A DNA stretch of 64,000 nt, from the NCBI GenBank assembly GCA_947095585.1, contig OX352763.1:65071016-65135015 (forward strand). The letters are read 5' to 3'. Shown piece by piece: positions 1 to 13,535 of the stretch. Position 1 is the first letter of the stretch; each line of letters starts with the position of its first letter. This DNA comes from Nephrocerus scutellatus (lineage: Eukaryota > Arthropoda > Insecta > Diptera > Pipunculidae). The position numbers and the translations under genes were made by a program. Under the pieces are notes generated by a model. The model was not told where the DNA came from. It searched no databases and was given only the letters and a program-made list of their open reading frames with translations.

Positions 1-1374
1 GGACTAAGATGTGACTATAAGATTTCTTCCTATGGAAATTCTAGAATATAATCATTATTGTCTGGAATTTCTGGAACAAAGCAATTTCTCAAGCGATTCG
101 CATGAAATTCGGAATGTAGGACTAAGATGTGACTATAAGATTTCTTCCTATGGAAATTCTGGAATATAATCATTATTGTCTGGAATTTCTGGAACAAAGC
201 AATTTCTCAAGCGATTCGCATGAAATTCGGAATGTAGGACTAAGATGTGACTATAAGATTTCTGGAATATAATCATTATTGTCTGGAATTTCTGGAACAA
301 AGCAATTTCTCAAGCGATTCGCATGAAATTTGGAATGTAGGACTAAGATGTGACTATAAGATTTCTTCCAATGGAAATTCTGGTATATAATCATTATTGT
401 CTGGAATTTCTGGAACAAAGCAATTTCTCAAGCGATTCGCATGAAATTCGGAATGTAAGACTAAGATGTGACTATAAGATTTTTTCCTATGGAAATTCTG
501 GAATATTATCATTATTGTGTGGAATATCTGGTGCAAAGCAATTTTTCAAGCGATTCGCATGAAATTCGGAATGTAGGACTAAGATGTGACTATAAGATTT
601 CTGGAATATAATCATTATTGTCTGGAATTTCTGGAACAAAGCAATTTCTCAAGCGATTCGCATGAAATTTGGAATGTAGGACTAAGATGTGACTATAAGA
701 TTTCTTACAATGGAAATTCTGGTATATAATCATTATTGTCTGGAATTTCTGGAACAAAGCAATTTCTCAAGCGATTCGCATGAAATTCGGAATGTAAGAC
801 TAAGATGTGACTATAAGATTTTTTCCTATGGAAATTCTGGAATATTATCATTATTGTGTGGAATATCTGGTGCAAAGCAATTTTTCAAGCGATTCGCATG
901 AAATTCGGAATGTAGGACTAAGATGTGACTATAAGATTTTTTCCTATGGAAATTCTGGAATATAATCATTATTGTCTGGAATATCTGGATCAAAGCTATT
1001 TTTCAAGCGATTCGCATGAAATTCGGAATGTAGCACTAAGATGTGACTATAAGATTTCTTCCTATGGAAATTCTGGAATATAATCATTATTGTCTGGAAT
1101 TCTGGAACAAAGCAATTTCTAAAGCGATTGGCATGAAATTAGGAATGTAGGACTATAAGATTTCTTCCTGTGGAAATTCTGGAATATAATCATTATTGTC
1201 TGGAATTTCTGGAACAAAGCAATTTCTCAAGCGATTCGCATGAAATTCGGAATGTAGGACTAAGATGCGACTATAAGACTTCTTGCTATGGAAATTCTGG
1301 AATATGATCATTATGGGCTGGAATTTCTGGAACAAAGCAATTTCTCAAGCGATTCGCATGAAATTCGGAATGTA
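1..1374. repeat. 118-bp satellite array, block 1
   Basis: Head-to-tail copies of a 118-bp AT-rich monomer. A typical unit starts ggactaagatgtgactataa and ends gcatgaaattcggaatgta. Monomers differ by scattered substitutions that define recurrent types: type A has 'tttctggaac' and 'caatttctc', type B has 'atctggagc' and 'caatttttc', type C has 'atctggtgc' and often 'gcgtgaaattc'. One shortened monomer type (junction 'gatttctggaatat', near 258 and 597) lacks the middle of the unit. Short open frames running through it on both strands follow from the monomer lacking stops in some frames and are not genes. The block ends where the last monomer breaks off into unrelated DNA. Confidence 0.97.
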
Positions 1375-2590
1375 GACACCACCAAATAAAAAAAATGTAA
1401 ATATCAAATTGTCGCCCTACAAGCAGACTGTAAGTCGGTTCAAAATACAGCCGCAATTTCGTGCATACCAACTGCCTGCCATTTTTTGTGCAGCACAAGC
1501 TGCGAAGCTTCTTAATTCTTTACGGCAGCCGTAGTGATAGTATAGTCTCTGTTCATTTTCTCTCAGTGCTCTGCTCTGTTCTTTCGATCAACATAGCATA
1601 AAATGTGAGTGAGTGCTCTCGTGTTTGGTCGTGTAACAGAAAAAATTACTGCTATAAGTTACAAAAAAGAGGCATATAACAATGACAACCTGCAAGCTTA
1701 AGTCCTTTAATAAATTTTTTTATTTAATCGTATTGCTTAATTATAGACTTAATTTAATCGTATTTAAAAATTATAATGTTAATATTTGCCAATAGAATAG
1801 AATGAAGCAAACATCTACTGCACATGTGGTAGTATAGTCTCTGTTCATGGTGTTCTATCGGTGCTCTGCTCTGTTTGTTCTATTAACATTGCATAAAATT
1901 ATACAGTGCTTTCTGAGGGAGAAAAAAAAATACAAATGTTACCAAAAAGAGGCAAGGCCATTCACAAGTTGCAAGAAACGTTGCTGTTGCTGCTATTTCC
2001 TTTTCTTTTGGCTTATCTTATCCTTACTCATGTATACAGTAACTAAAGTAAAGTTCGATTGTTGGTTTGATGTTCGATCGTAAGTTGGATGTCTGCCACT
2101 GAACAACGAATCTACCATCGACCATTGGGTCAACCATCAAACATCATTAAGCATCGGTTCAAAATAACTATTTGATCATTTACAGAAATAAGAGAACAAT
2201 GCAAAAGAAATTTAATGAGAAATAATTGGCCTGCATGTTTCAAAGCGACATTCTTACCATACCATTTCGAAGCAAGGGCAGCACTACTCACTACTTTTAA
2301 ATTAAAACTACTCAAATTTTTTATGAGTTGAAACCAAAAGCTGCATTACTGTGTTTGGGCAGTAATATGCAATATGCGGCAACTTCACAGTTAGTGGTTA
2401 CGAACATTAAAATTCGCTTATAAATAATTTATATATAATTTGATTTGACGATGATGTATGTGATGAGCTACGGTGCAAGTCGTAGGACTTGTATTTTGTA
2501 TAAAAAACAATTTTAATATATCCGTCCGTGTTTATGTCCCACAGACAACAAGATCTTTGTTTTCTTTTCTTTCGTCCCGGACAAACGTTG
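1375..2590. repeat. 1.2-kb non-satellite segment embedded in array, copy 1
   Basis: Non-satellite DNA that interrupts the array once per long higher-order unit. It holds two diverged halves of a ~300-bp internal duplication, each containing 'tatagtctctgttcat' and 'gtgctctgctctgtt' (about 1538 and 1834). An AT-rich stretch near 2420-2440 and a pyrimidine-rich end (2565-2578) follow. It resumes into the satellite at a shared 'tcgcatgaaattcgg'. The same segment recurs at 7676-8891 and 13536-14751, and a diverged relative lies at 28811-30015 next to an LTR end. Its longest open frames (about 80 codons) show no recognisable domain and I do not call a gene. It may be part of an LTR or leader of a retrotransposon; that is inference from the copy at 28.8 kb. 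Confidence 0.9.
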
Positions 2591-5500
2591 TCGCATGAAA
2601 TTCGGAATGCAGGACTAAGATGTGACTATAAGATTTCTTCCTTTGGAAATTCTGGGATATAATCATTATTGTCTGGAATTTCTGGAACAAAGCAATTTCT
2701 CAAGCGATTCGCATGAAATTCGGAATTTAGGACTAAGATTTCTTCCTATGGGAATTCTGGAATATAATCATTATTGTCTGGAATATCTGGAGCAAAGCAA
2801 TTTTTCAAGCGTTTCGCATGAAATTCGGAATGTAGGACTAAGATGTGACTATAAGATTTCTTCCTATGGAAATTATGGAATATAATCATTATTGTCTGGA
2901 ATATCTGGAGCAAAGCAATTTTTCAAGCGTTTCGCATGAAATTCGGAATTTAGGACTAATATGTGACTATAAGATTTCTTCCTATGGAAATTATGGAATA
3001 TAATCATTATTGTCTGGAATATCTGGAGCAAAGCAATTTTTCAAGCGTTTCGCATGAAATTCGGAATTTAGGACTAAGATGTGACTATAAGATTTCTTCC
3101 TATGGAAATTCTGGAATATAATCATTATTGTCTGGAATTTCTGGAACAAAGCAATTTCTCAAGCGATTCGCATGAAATTCGGAATGTAGGACTAAGATGT
3201 GACTATAAGATTTCTTCCTATGGAAATTCTGGAATATAATCATTATTGTCTGGAATTTCTGAAACAAAGCAATTTCTCAAGCGATTCGCATGAAATTCGG
3301 AATGTAGGACTAAGATGTGACTATAAGATTTCTTCCAATGGAAATTCTGGAATATAATCATTATTGTCTGGAATTTCTGGAACAAAGCAATTTCTCAAGC
3401 GATTCGCATGAAATTCGGAATGTAGGACTAAGATGTGACTATAAGATTTCTTCCTATGGAAATTCTGGAATATAATCATTATTGTCTGGAATTTCTGGAA
3501 CAAAGCAATTTCTCAAGCGATTCGCATGAAATTCGGAATGTAGGACTAAGATGTGACTATAAGATTTCTTCCTATGGAAATTCTGGAATATAATCATTAT
3601 TGTCTGGAATTTCTGGAACAAAGCAATTTCTCAAGCGATTCGCATGAAATTCGGAATGTAGGACTAAGATGTGACTATAAGATTTCTTCCTATGGAAATT
3701 CTGGAATATAATCATTATTGTCTGGAATTTCTGAAACAAAGCAATTTCTCAAGCGATTCGCATGAAATTCGGAATGTAGGACTAAGATGTGACTATAAGA
3801 TTTCTTCCTATGGAAATTCTGGAATATAATCATTATTGTCTGAAATTTCTGGAACAAAGCAATTTCTCAAGCGATTCGCATGAAATTCGGAATGTAAGAC
3901 TAAGATGTAAGATTTTTTCCTATGGAAATTCTGGAATATAATCATTATTGTCTGGAATATCTGGTGCAAAGCAATTTTTCAAGCGATTCGCGTGAAATTC
4001 GGAATGTAAGACTAAGATGTGACTATAAGATTTTTTCCTATGGAAATTCTGGAATATAATCATTATTGTCTGGAATATCTGGTGCAAAGCAATTTTTCTA
4101 GCGATTCGCGTGAAATTCGGAATGTAAGACTAAGATGTGACTAAAAGATTTCTTCCAATGGAAATTCTGGTATATAATCATTATTGTCTGGAATTTCTGG
4201 AACAAAGCGATTCGCATGAAATTCGGAATGTAAGACTAAGATGTGACTATAAGATTTTTTCCTATGGAAATTCTGGAATATAATCATTATTGTCTGAAAT
4301 ATCTGGTGCAAAGCAATTTTTCAAGCGATTCGCGTGAAATTCGGAATGTAAGACTAAGATGTGACTATAAGATTTCTTCCAATGGAAATTCTGGTATATA
4401 ATCATTATTGTCTGGAATTTCTGGAACAAAGCAATTTCTCAAGCGATTCGCATGAAATTCGGAATGTAAGACTAAGATGTGACTATAAGATTTTTTCCTA
4501 TGGAAATTCTGGAATATGATCATTATTGTCTGGAATATCTGGTGCAAAGCAATTTTTCAAGCGATTCGCGTGAAATTCGGAATATAAGACTAAGATGTGA
4601 CTATAAGATTTTTTCCTATGGAAATTCTGGAATATAATCATTATTGTCTGGAATATCTGGAGCAAAGCAATTTTTCAAGCGATTCGCATGAAATTCGGAA
4701 TGTAGGACTAAGATGTGACTATAAGATTTCTTCCTATGGAAATTCTGGAATATAATCATTATTGTCTGGAATATCTGGAGCAAAGCAATTTTTCAAGCGA
4801 TTCGCATGAAATTCGGAATGTAGCACTAAGATGTGACTATAAGATTTCGTCCTATGGAAATTCTGGAATATAATCATTATTATCTGGAATTTCTGGAACA
4901 AAGCAATTTGTCAAGCGATTCGCATGAAATTCGGAATGTAGGACTAAGATGTGACTATAAGATTTCTTCCTATAGAAATTCTGGAATATAATCATTATTG
5001 TCTGGAATTTCTGGAACAAAGCAATTTGTCAAGCGATTCGCATGAAATTCGGAATGTAGGACTAAGGTGTGACTATAAGATTTTTTCCTTTGGAAATTCT
5101 GGAATATAATCATTATTGTCTGGAATATCTGGAGCAAAGCAATTTCTCAAGCGATTCGCATGAAATTCGGAATGTAGGAGTAAGATGTGACTATAAGATT
5201 TCTTTCTATGGAAATTCTGGAATATGATCATTATTGTCTGGAATATCTGGTGCAAAGCAATTTTTCAAGCGATTCGCGTGAAATTCGGAATGTAGGACTA
5301 AGATGTGACTATAAGATTTTTTCCTATGGAAATTCTGGAATATGATCATTATTGTCTGGAATATCTGGTGCAAAGCAATTTTTCAAGCGATTCACATGAA
5401 ATTCGGAATGTAGGACTAAGATGTGACTATAAGATTTCTTCCTATGGAAATTCTGGAATATAATCATTATTGTCTGGAATTTCTGGAACAAAGCAATTTC

Positions 5501-7675
5501 TCAAGCGATTCGCATGAAATTCGGAATGTAGGACTAAGATGTGACTATAAGATTTCTTCCTATGGAAATTCTGGAATATAATCATTATTGTCTGGAATTT
5601 CTGGAACAAAGCAATTTTTCAAGCGATTCGCATGAAATTCGGAATGTAGGACTAAGATGTGACTATAAGATTTCTTCCTATGGAAATTCTGGAATATAAT
5701 CATTATTGTCTGGAATATCTGGAGCAAAGCAATTTTTCAAGCGATTCGCATGAAATTAGGAATGTAGCACTAAGATGTGACTATAAGATTTCTTCCTATG
5801 GAAATTCTGGAATATAATCATTATTGTCTGGAATTTCTGAAACAAAGCAATTTCTCAAGCGATTAGCATGAAATTCGGAATGTAGGACTATAAGATTTCT
5901 TCCTGTGGAAATTCTGGAGTATGATCATTATTGTCTGGAATTTCTGGAACAAAGCAATTTCTCAAGCGATTCGCATGAAATTCGGAATGTAGGACTAAGA
6001 TGCGACTATAAGACTTCTTGCTATGGAAATTCTGGAATACAAACATTATTGTCTGGAAATTCTGGAACAAAGCAATTTCTCAAGCGATTCGCATGAAATT
6101 CGGAATGTAGGACTAAGATGTGACTATAAGATTTCTTCCTATAGAAATTCTGGAATATAATCATTATTGTCTGAAATATCTGGAGCAAAGCAATTTTTCA
6201 AGCGATTCGCATGAAATTCGGAATGTAGGACTAAGATGTGACTATAAGATTTCTTCCTATGGAAATTCTGGAATATGATCATTATTGTCTGGAATTTCTG
6301 GAACAAAGCAATTTCTCAAGCGATTTCTTCCTATGGAAATTCTGGAATATAATCATTATTGTCTGGAATTTCTGAAACAAAGCAATTTCTCAAGCGATTC
6401 GCATGAAATTCGGAATGTAGGACTAAGATGTGACTATAAGATTTCTTCCTATGGAAATTCTGGAATATAATCATTATTGTCTGGAATTTCTGGAACAAAG
6501 CAATTTCTCAAGCGATTCGCATGAAATTCGGAATGTAGGACTAAGATGTGACTATAAGATTTCTGGAATATAATCATTATTGTCTGGAATTTCTGGAACA
6601 AAGCAATTTCTCAAGCGATTCGCATGAAATTTGGAATGTAGGACTAAGATGTGACTATAAGATTTCTTCCAATGGAAATTCTGGTATATAATCATTATTG
6701 TCTGGAATTTCTGGAACAAAGCAATTTCTCAAGCGATTCGCATGAAATTCGGAATGTAAGACTAAGATGTGACTATAAGATTTTTTCCTATGGAAATTCT
6801 GGAATATTATCATTATTGTGTGGAATATCTGGTGCAAAGCAATTTTTCAAGCGATTCGCATGAAATTCGGAATGTAGGACTAAGATGTGACTATAAGATT
6901 TCTGGAATATAATCATTATTGTCTGGAATTTCTGGAACAAAGCAATTTCTCAAGCGATTCGCATGAAATTTGGAATGTAGGACTAAGATGTGACTATAAG
7001 ATTTCTTACAATGGAAATTCTGGTATATAATCATTATTGTCTGGAATTTCTGGAACAAAGCAATTTCTCAAGCGATTCGCATGAAATTCGGAATGTAAGA
7101 CTAAGATGTGACTATAAGATTTTTTCCTATGGAAATTCTGGAATATTATCATTATTGTGTGGAATATCTGGTGCAAAGCAATTTTTCAAGCGATTCGCAT
7201 GAAATTCGGAATGTAGGACTAAGATGTGACTATAAGATTTTTTCCTATGGAAATTCTGGAATATAATCATTATTGTCTGGAATATCTGGATCAAAGCTAT
7301 TTTTCAAGCGATTCGCATGAAATTCGGAATGTAGCACTAAGATGTGACTATAAGATTTCTTCCTATGGAAATTCTGGAATATAATCATTATTGTCTGGAA
7401 TTCTGGAACAAAGCAATTTCTAAAGCGATTGGCATGAAATTAGGAATGTAGGACTATAAGATTTCTTCCTGTGGAAATTCTGGAATATAATCATTATTGT
7501 CTGGAATTTCTGGAACAAAGCAATTTCTCAAGCGATTCGCATGAAATTCGGAATGTAGGACTAAGATGCGACTATAAGACTTCTTGCTATGGAAATTCTG
7601 GAATATGATCATTATGGGCTGGAATTTCTGGAACAAAGCAATTTCTCAAGCGATTCGCATGAAATTCGGAATGTA
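2591..7675. repeat. 118-bp satellite array, block 2
   Basis: Continues the same 118-bp monomer in the same orientation. Contains type-C-rich stretches (3900-5400), a monomer with an internal deletion near 4199 ('ggaacaaagcgattcgc'), and a truncation junction at about 6323 where 'caagcgatt' joins directly to 'tcttcctatgg'. That junction recurs at 12624, 18484, 22541 and 25121, so it serves as a marker of higher-order units. Confidence 0.97.
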
Positions 7676-8891
7676 GACACCACCAAATAAAAAAAATGTA
7701 AATATCAAATTGTCGCCCTACAAGCAGACTGTAAGTCGGTTCAAAATACAGCCGCAATTTCGTGCATACCAACTGCCTGCCATTTTTTGTGCAGCACAAG
7801 CTGCGAAGCTTCTTAATTCTTTACGGCAGCCGTAGTGATAGTATAGTCTCTGTTCATTTTCTCTCAGTGCTCTGCTCTGTTCTTTCGATCAACATAGCAT
7901 AAAATGTGAGTGAGTGCTCTCGTGTTTGGTCGTGTAACAGAAAAAATTACTGCTATAAGTTACAAAAAAGAGGCATATAACAATGACAACCTGCAAGCTT
8001 AAGTCCTTTAATAAATTTTTTTATTTAATCGTATTGCTTAATTATAGACTTAATTTAATCGTATTTAAAAATTATAATGTTAATATTTGCCAATAGAATA
8101 GAATGAAGCAAACATCTACTTCACATGTGGTAGTATAGTCTCTGTTCATGGTGTTCTATCGGTGCTCTGCTCTGTTTGTTCTATTAACATTGCATAAAAT
8201 TATACAGTGCTTTCTGAGGGAGAAAAAAAAATACAAATGTTACCAAAAAGAGGCAAGGCCATTCACAAGTTGCAAGAAACGTTGCTGTTGCTGCTATTTC
8301 CTTTTCTTTTGGCTTATCTTATCCTTACTCATGTATACAGTAACTAAAGTAAAGTTCGATTGTTGGTTTGATGTTCGATCGTAAGTTGGATGTCTGCCAC
8401 TGAACAACGAATCTACCATCGACCATTGGGTCAACCATCAAACATCATTAAGCATCGGTTCAAAATAACTATTTGATCATTTACAGAAATAAGAGAACAA
8501 TGCAAAAGAAATTTAATGAGAAATAATTGGCCTGCATGTTTCAAAGCGACATTCTTACCATACCATTTCGAAGCAAGGGCAGCACTACTCACTACTTTTA
8601 AATTAAAACTACTCAAATTTTTTATGAGTTGAAACCAAAAGCTGCATTACTGTGTTTGGGCAGTAATATGCAATATGCGGCAACTTCACAGTTAGTGGTT
8701 ACGAACATTAAAATTCGCTTATAAATAATTTATATATAATTTGATTTGACGATGATGTATGTGATGAGCTACGGTGCAAGTCGTAGGACTTGTATTTTGT
8801 ATAAAAAACAATTTTAATATATCCGTCCGTGTTTATGTCCCACAGACAACAAGATCTTTGTTTTCTTTTCTTTCGTCCCGGACAAACGTTG
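7676..8891. repeat. 1.2-kb embedded segment, copy 2
   Basis: Near-identical to the copy at 1375-2590, shifted by exactly 6301 bp. One visible difference is 'ctacttcacatg' here against 'ctactgcacatg' in copy 1. It shares with copy 1 the states 'aaaattatacag' and 'atttgatcat', which differ from copy 3 and from the copy outside the array. No supported gene. Confidence 0.9.
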
Positions 8892-11800
8892 TCGCATGAA
8901 ATTCGGAATGCAGGACTAAGATGTGACTATAAGATTTCTTCCTTTGGAAATTCTGGGATATAATCATTATTGTCTGGAATTTCTGGAACAAAGCAATTTC
9001 TCAAGCGATTCGCATGAAATTCGGAATTTAGGACTAAGATTTCTTCCTATGGGAATTCTGGAATATAATCATTATTGTCTGGAATATCTGGAGCAAAGCA
9101 ATTTTTCAAGCGTTTCGCATGAAATTCGGAATGTAGGACTAAGATGTGACTATAAGATTTCTTCCTATGGAAATTATGGAATATAATCATTATTGTCTGG
9201 AATATCTGGAGCAAAGCAATTTTTCAAGCGTTTCGCATGAAATTCGGAATTTAGGACTAATATGTGACTATAAGATTTCTTCCTATGGAAATTATGGAAT
9301 ATAATCATTATTGTCTGGAATATCTGGAGCAAAGCAATTTTTCAAGCGTTTCGCATGAAATTCGGAATTTAGGACTAAGATGTGACTATAAGATTTCTTC
9401 CTATGGAAATTCTGGAATATAATCATTATTGTCTGGAATTTCTGGAACAAAGCAATTTCTCAAGCGATTCGCATGAAATTCGGAATGTAGGACTAAGATG
9501 TGACTATAAGATTTCTTCCTATGGAAATTCTGGAATATAATCATTATTGTCTGGAATTTCTGAAACAAAGCAATTTCTCAAGCGATTCGCATGAAATTCG
9601 GAATGTAGGACTAAGATGTGACTATAAGATTTCTTCCAATGGAAATTCTGGAATATAATCATTATTGTCTGGAATTTCTGGAACAAAGCAATTTCTCAAG
9701 CGATTCGCATGAAATTCGGAATGTAGGACTAAGATGTGACTATAAGATTTCTTCCTATGGAAATTCTGGAATATAATCATTATTGTCTGGAATTTCTGGA
9801 ACAAAGCAATTTCTCAAGCGATTCGCATGAAATTCGGAATGTAGGACTAAGATGTGACTATAAGATTTCTTCCTATGGAAATTCTGGAATATAATCATTA
9901 TTGTCTGGAATTTCTGGAACAAAGCAATTTCTCAAGCGATTCGCATGAAATTCGGAATGTAGGACTAAGATGTGACTATAAGATTTCTTCCTATGGAAAT
10001 TCTGGAATATAATCATTATTGTCTGGAATTTCTGAAACAAAGCAATTTCTCAAGCGATTCGCATGAAATTCGGAATGTAGGACTAAGATGTGACTATAAG
10101 ATTTCTTCCTATGGAAATTCTGGAATATAATCATTATTGTCTGAAATTTCTGGAACAAAGCAATTTCTCAAGCGATTCGCATGAAATTCGGAATGTAAGA
10201 CTAAGATGTAAGATTTTTTCCTATGGAAATTCTGGAATATAATCATTATTGTCTGGAATATCTGGTGCAAAGCAATTTTTCAAGCGATTCGCGTGAAATT
10301 CGGAATGTAAGACTAAGATGTGACTATAAGATTTTTTCCTATGGAAATTCTGGAATATAATCATTATTGTCTGGAATATCTGGTGCAAAGCAATTTTTCT
10401 AGCGATTCGCGTGAAATTCGGAATGTAAGACTAAGATGTGACTAAAAGATTTCTTCCAATGGAAATTCTGGTATATAATCATTATTGTCTGGAATTTCTG
10501 GAACAAAGCGATTCGCATGAAATTCGGAATGTAAGACTAAGATGTGACTATAAGATTTTTTCCTATGGAAATTCTGGAATATAATCATTATTGTCTGAAA
10601 TATCTGGTGCAAAGCAATTTTTCAAGCGATTCGCGTGAAATTCGGAATGTAAGACTAAGATGTGACTATAAGATTTCTTCCAATGGAAATTCTGGTATAT
10701 AATCATTATTGTCTGGAATTTCTGGAACAAAGCAATTTCTCAAGCGATTCGCATGAAATTCGGAATGTAAGACTAAGATGTGACTATAAGATTTTTTCCT
10801 ATGGAAATTCTGGAATATGATCATTATTGTCTGGAATATCTGGTGCAAAGCAATTTTTCAAGCGATTCGCGTGAAATTCGGAATATAAGACTAAGATGTG
10901 ACTATAAGATTTTTTCCTATGGAAATTCTGGAATATAATCATTATTGTCTGGAATATCTGGAGCAAAGCAATTTTTCAAGCGATTCGCATGAAATTCGGA
11001 ATGTAGGACTAAGATGTGACTATAAGATTTCTTCCTATGGAAATTCTGGAATATAATCATTATTGTCTGGAATATCTGGAGCAAAGCAATTTTTCAAGCG
11101 ATTCGCATGAAATTCGGAATGTAGCACTAAGATGTGACTATAAGATTTCGTCCTATGGAAATTCTGGAATATAATCATTATTATCTGGAATTTCTGGAAC
11201 AAAGCAATTTGTCAAGCGATTCGCATGAAATTCGGAATGTAGGACTAAGATGTGACTATAAGATTTCTTCCTATAGAAATTCTGGAATATAATCATTATT
11301 GTCTGGAATTTCTGGAACAAAGCAATTTGTCAAGCGATTCGCATGAAATTCGGAATGTAGGACTAAGGTGTGACTATAAGATTTTTTCCTTTGGAAATTC
11401 TGGAATATAATCATTATTGTCTGGAATATCTGGAGCAAAGCAATTTCTCAAGCGATTCGCATGAAATTCGGAATGTAGGAGTAAGATGTGACTATAAGAT
11501 TTCTTTCTATGGAAATTCTGGAATATGATCATTATTGTCTGGAATATCTGGTGCAAAGCAATTTTTCAAGCGATTCGCGTGAAATTCGGAATGTAGGACT
11601 AAGATGTGACTATAAGATTTTTTCCTATGGAAATTCTGGAATATGATCATTATTGTCTGGAATATCTGGTGCAAAGCAATTTTTCAAGCGATTCACATGA
11701 AATTCGGAATGTAGGACTAAGATGTGACTATAAGATTTCTTCCTATGGAAATTCTGGAATATAATCATTATTGTCTGGAATTTCTGGAACAAAGCAATTT

Positions 11801-13535
11801 CTCAAGCGATTCGCATGAAATTCGGAATGTAGGACTAAGATGTGACTATAAGATTTCTTCCTATGGAAATTCTGGAATATAATCATTATTGTCTGGAATT
11901 TCTGGAACAAAGCAATTTTTCAAGCGATTCGCATGAAATTCGGAATGTAGGACTAAGATGTGACTATAAGATTTCTTCCTATGGAAATTCTGGAATATAA
12001 TCATTATTGTCTGGAATATCTGGAGCAAAGCAATTTTTCAAGCGATTCGCATGAAATTAGGAATGTAGCACTAAGATGTGACTATAAGATTTCTTCCTAT
12101 GGAAATTCTGGAATATAATCATTATTGTCTGGAATTTCTGAAACAAAGCAATTTCTCAAGCGATTAGCATGAAATTCGGAATGTAGGACTATAAGATTTC
12201 TTCCTGTGGAAATTCTGGAGTATGATCATTATTGTCTGGAATTTCTGGAACAAAGCAATTTCTCAAGCGATTCGCATGAAATTCGGAATGTAGGACTAAG
12301 ATGCGACTATAAGACTTCTTGCTATGGAAATTCTGGAATACAAACATTATTGTCTGGAAATTCTGGAACAAAGCAATTTCTCAAGCGATTCGCATGAAAT
12401 TCGGAATGTAGGACTAAGATGTGACTATAAGATTTCTTCCTATAGAAATTCTGGAATATAATCATTATTGTCTGAAATATCTGGAGCAAAGCAATTTTTC
12501 AAGCGATTCGCATGAAATTCGGAATGTAGGACTAAGATGTGACTATAAGATTTCTTCCTATGGAAATTCTGGAATATGATCATTATTGTCTGGAATTTCT
12601 GGAACAAAGCAATTTCTCAAGCGATTTCTTCCTATGGAAATTCTGGAATATAATCATTATTGTCTGGAATTTCTGAAACAAAGCAATTTCTCAAGCGATT
12701 CGCATGAAATTCGGAATGTAGGACTAAGATGTGACTATAAGATTTCTTCCTATGGAAATTCTGGAATATAATCATTATTGTCTGGAATTTCTGAAACAAA
12801 GCAATTTCTCAAGCGATTCGCAAGAAATTCGGAATGTAGGACTAAGATGTGACTATAAGATTTCTTCCAATGGAAATTCTGGTATATAATCATTATTGTC
12901 TGGAATTTCTGGAACAAAGCAATTTCTCAAGCGATTCGCATGAAATTCGGAATGTAGGACTAAGATGTGACTATAAGATTTCTTCCAATGGAAATTCTGG
13001 TATATAATCATTATTGTCTGGAATTTCTGGAACAAAGCAATTTCTCAAGCGATTCGCATGAAATTCGGAATGTAGGACTAAGATGTGACTATAAGATTTC
13101 TTCCTATGGAAATTCTGGAATATAATCATTATTGTCTGGAATTTCTGGAACAAAGCAATTTCTCAAGCGATTCGCATGAAATTCGGAATGTAGGACTAAG
13201 ATGTGACTATAAGATTTCTTCCTATGGAAATTATGGAATATAATCATTATTGTCTGGAATATCTGGAGCAAAGCAATTTTTCAAGCGATTCGCATGAAAT
13301 TAGGAATGTAGCACTAAGATGTGACTATAAAATTTCTTCCTATGGAAATTCTGGAATATAATCATTATTGTCTGGAATTTCTGAAACAAAGCAATTTCTC
13401 AAGCGATTGGCATGAAATTCGGAATGTAGGACTATAAGACTTCTTCCTATGGGAATTCTGGAATATGATCATTATGGGCTGGAATTTCTGGAACAAAGCA
13501 ATTTCTCAAGCGATTCGCATGAAATTCGGAATGTA
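8892..13535. repeat. 118-bp satellite array, block 3
   Basis: Same monomer and orientation. From 8892 to about 12785 it repeats 2591-6485 at the 6301-bp offset. Past that point it departs from the start of the previous unit: monomers carry 'gcaagaaattcgg' and 'cttccaatgg' types, then a stretch (13260-13440) matching 23580-23750 and 27300-27470. The last monomers before the embedded segment (13440-13535) match those at the far array edge near 28170-28260 better than the equivalent monomers of copies 1 and 2. Confidence 0.96.

Larger units (their letters stand above)
21..12622. repeat. Higher-order repeat, 6301-bp unit, two tandem copies
   Basis: Bases 21-6321 and 6322-12622 are near-identical at a constant offset of 6301 bp. 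Each unit comprises about 43 satellite monomers plus one 1.2-kb embedded segment. Differences are few: 43 (a/g), 74 (g/a) and the g/t change near 1820/8121. Similarity continues to about 12,785 and then stops. Such high identity means either recent unequal exchange or an assembly duplication; the sequence alone cannot separate these. Confidence 0.93.

Noticed and set aside
1847..2083. 78-codon open frame with a cysteine-rich stretch and hydrophobic tail in the embedded segment
   Set aside because: Preserved only because copies are near-identical. In the diverged relative at 29,267 the frame is altered in the middle, and there is no known domain.
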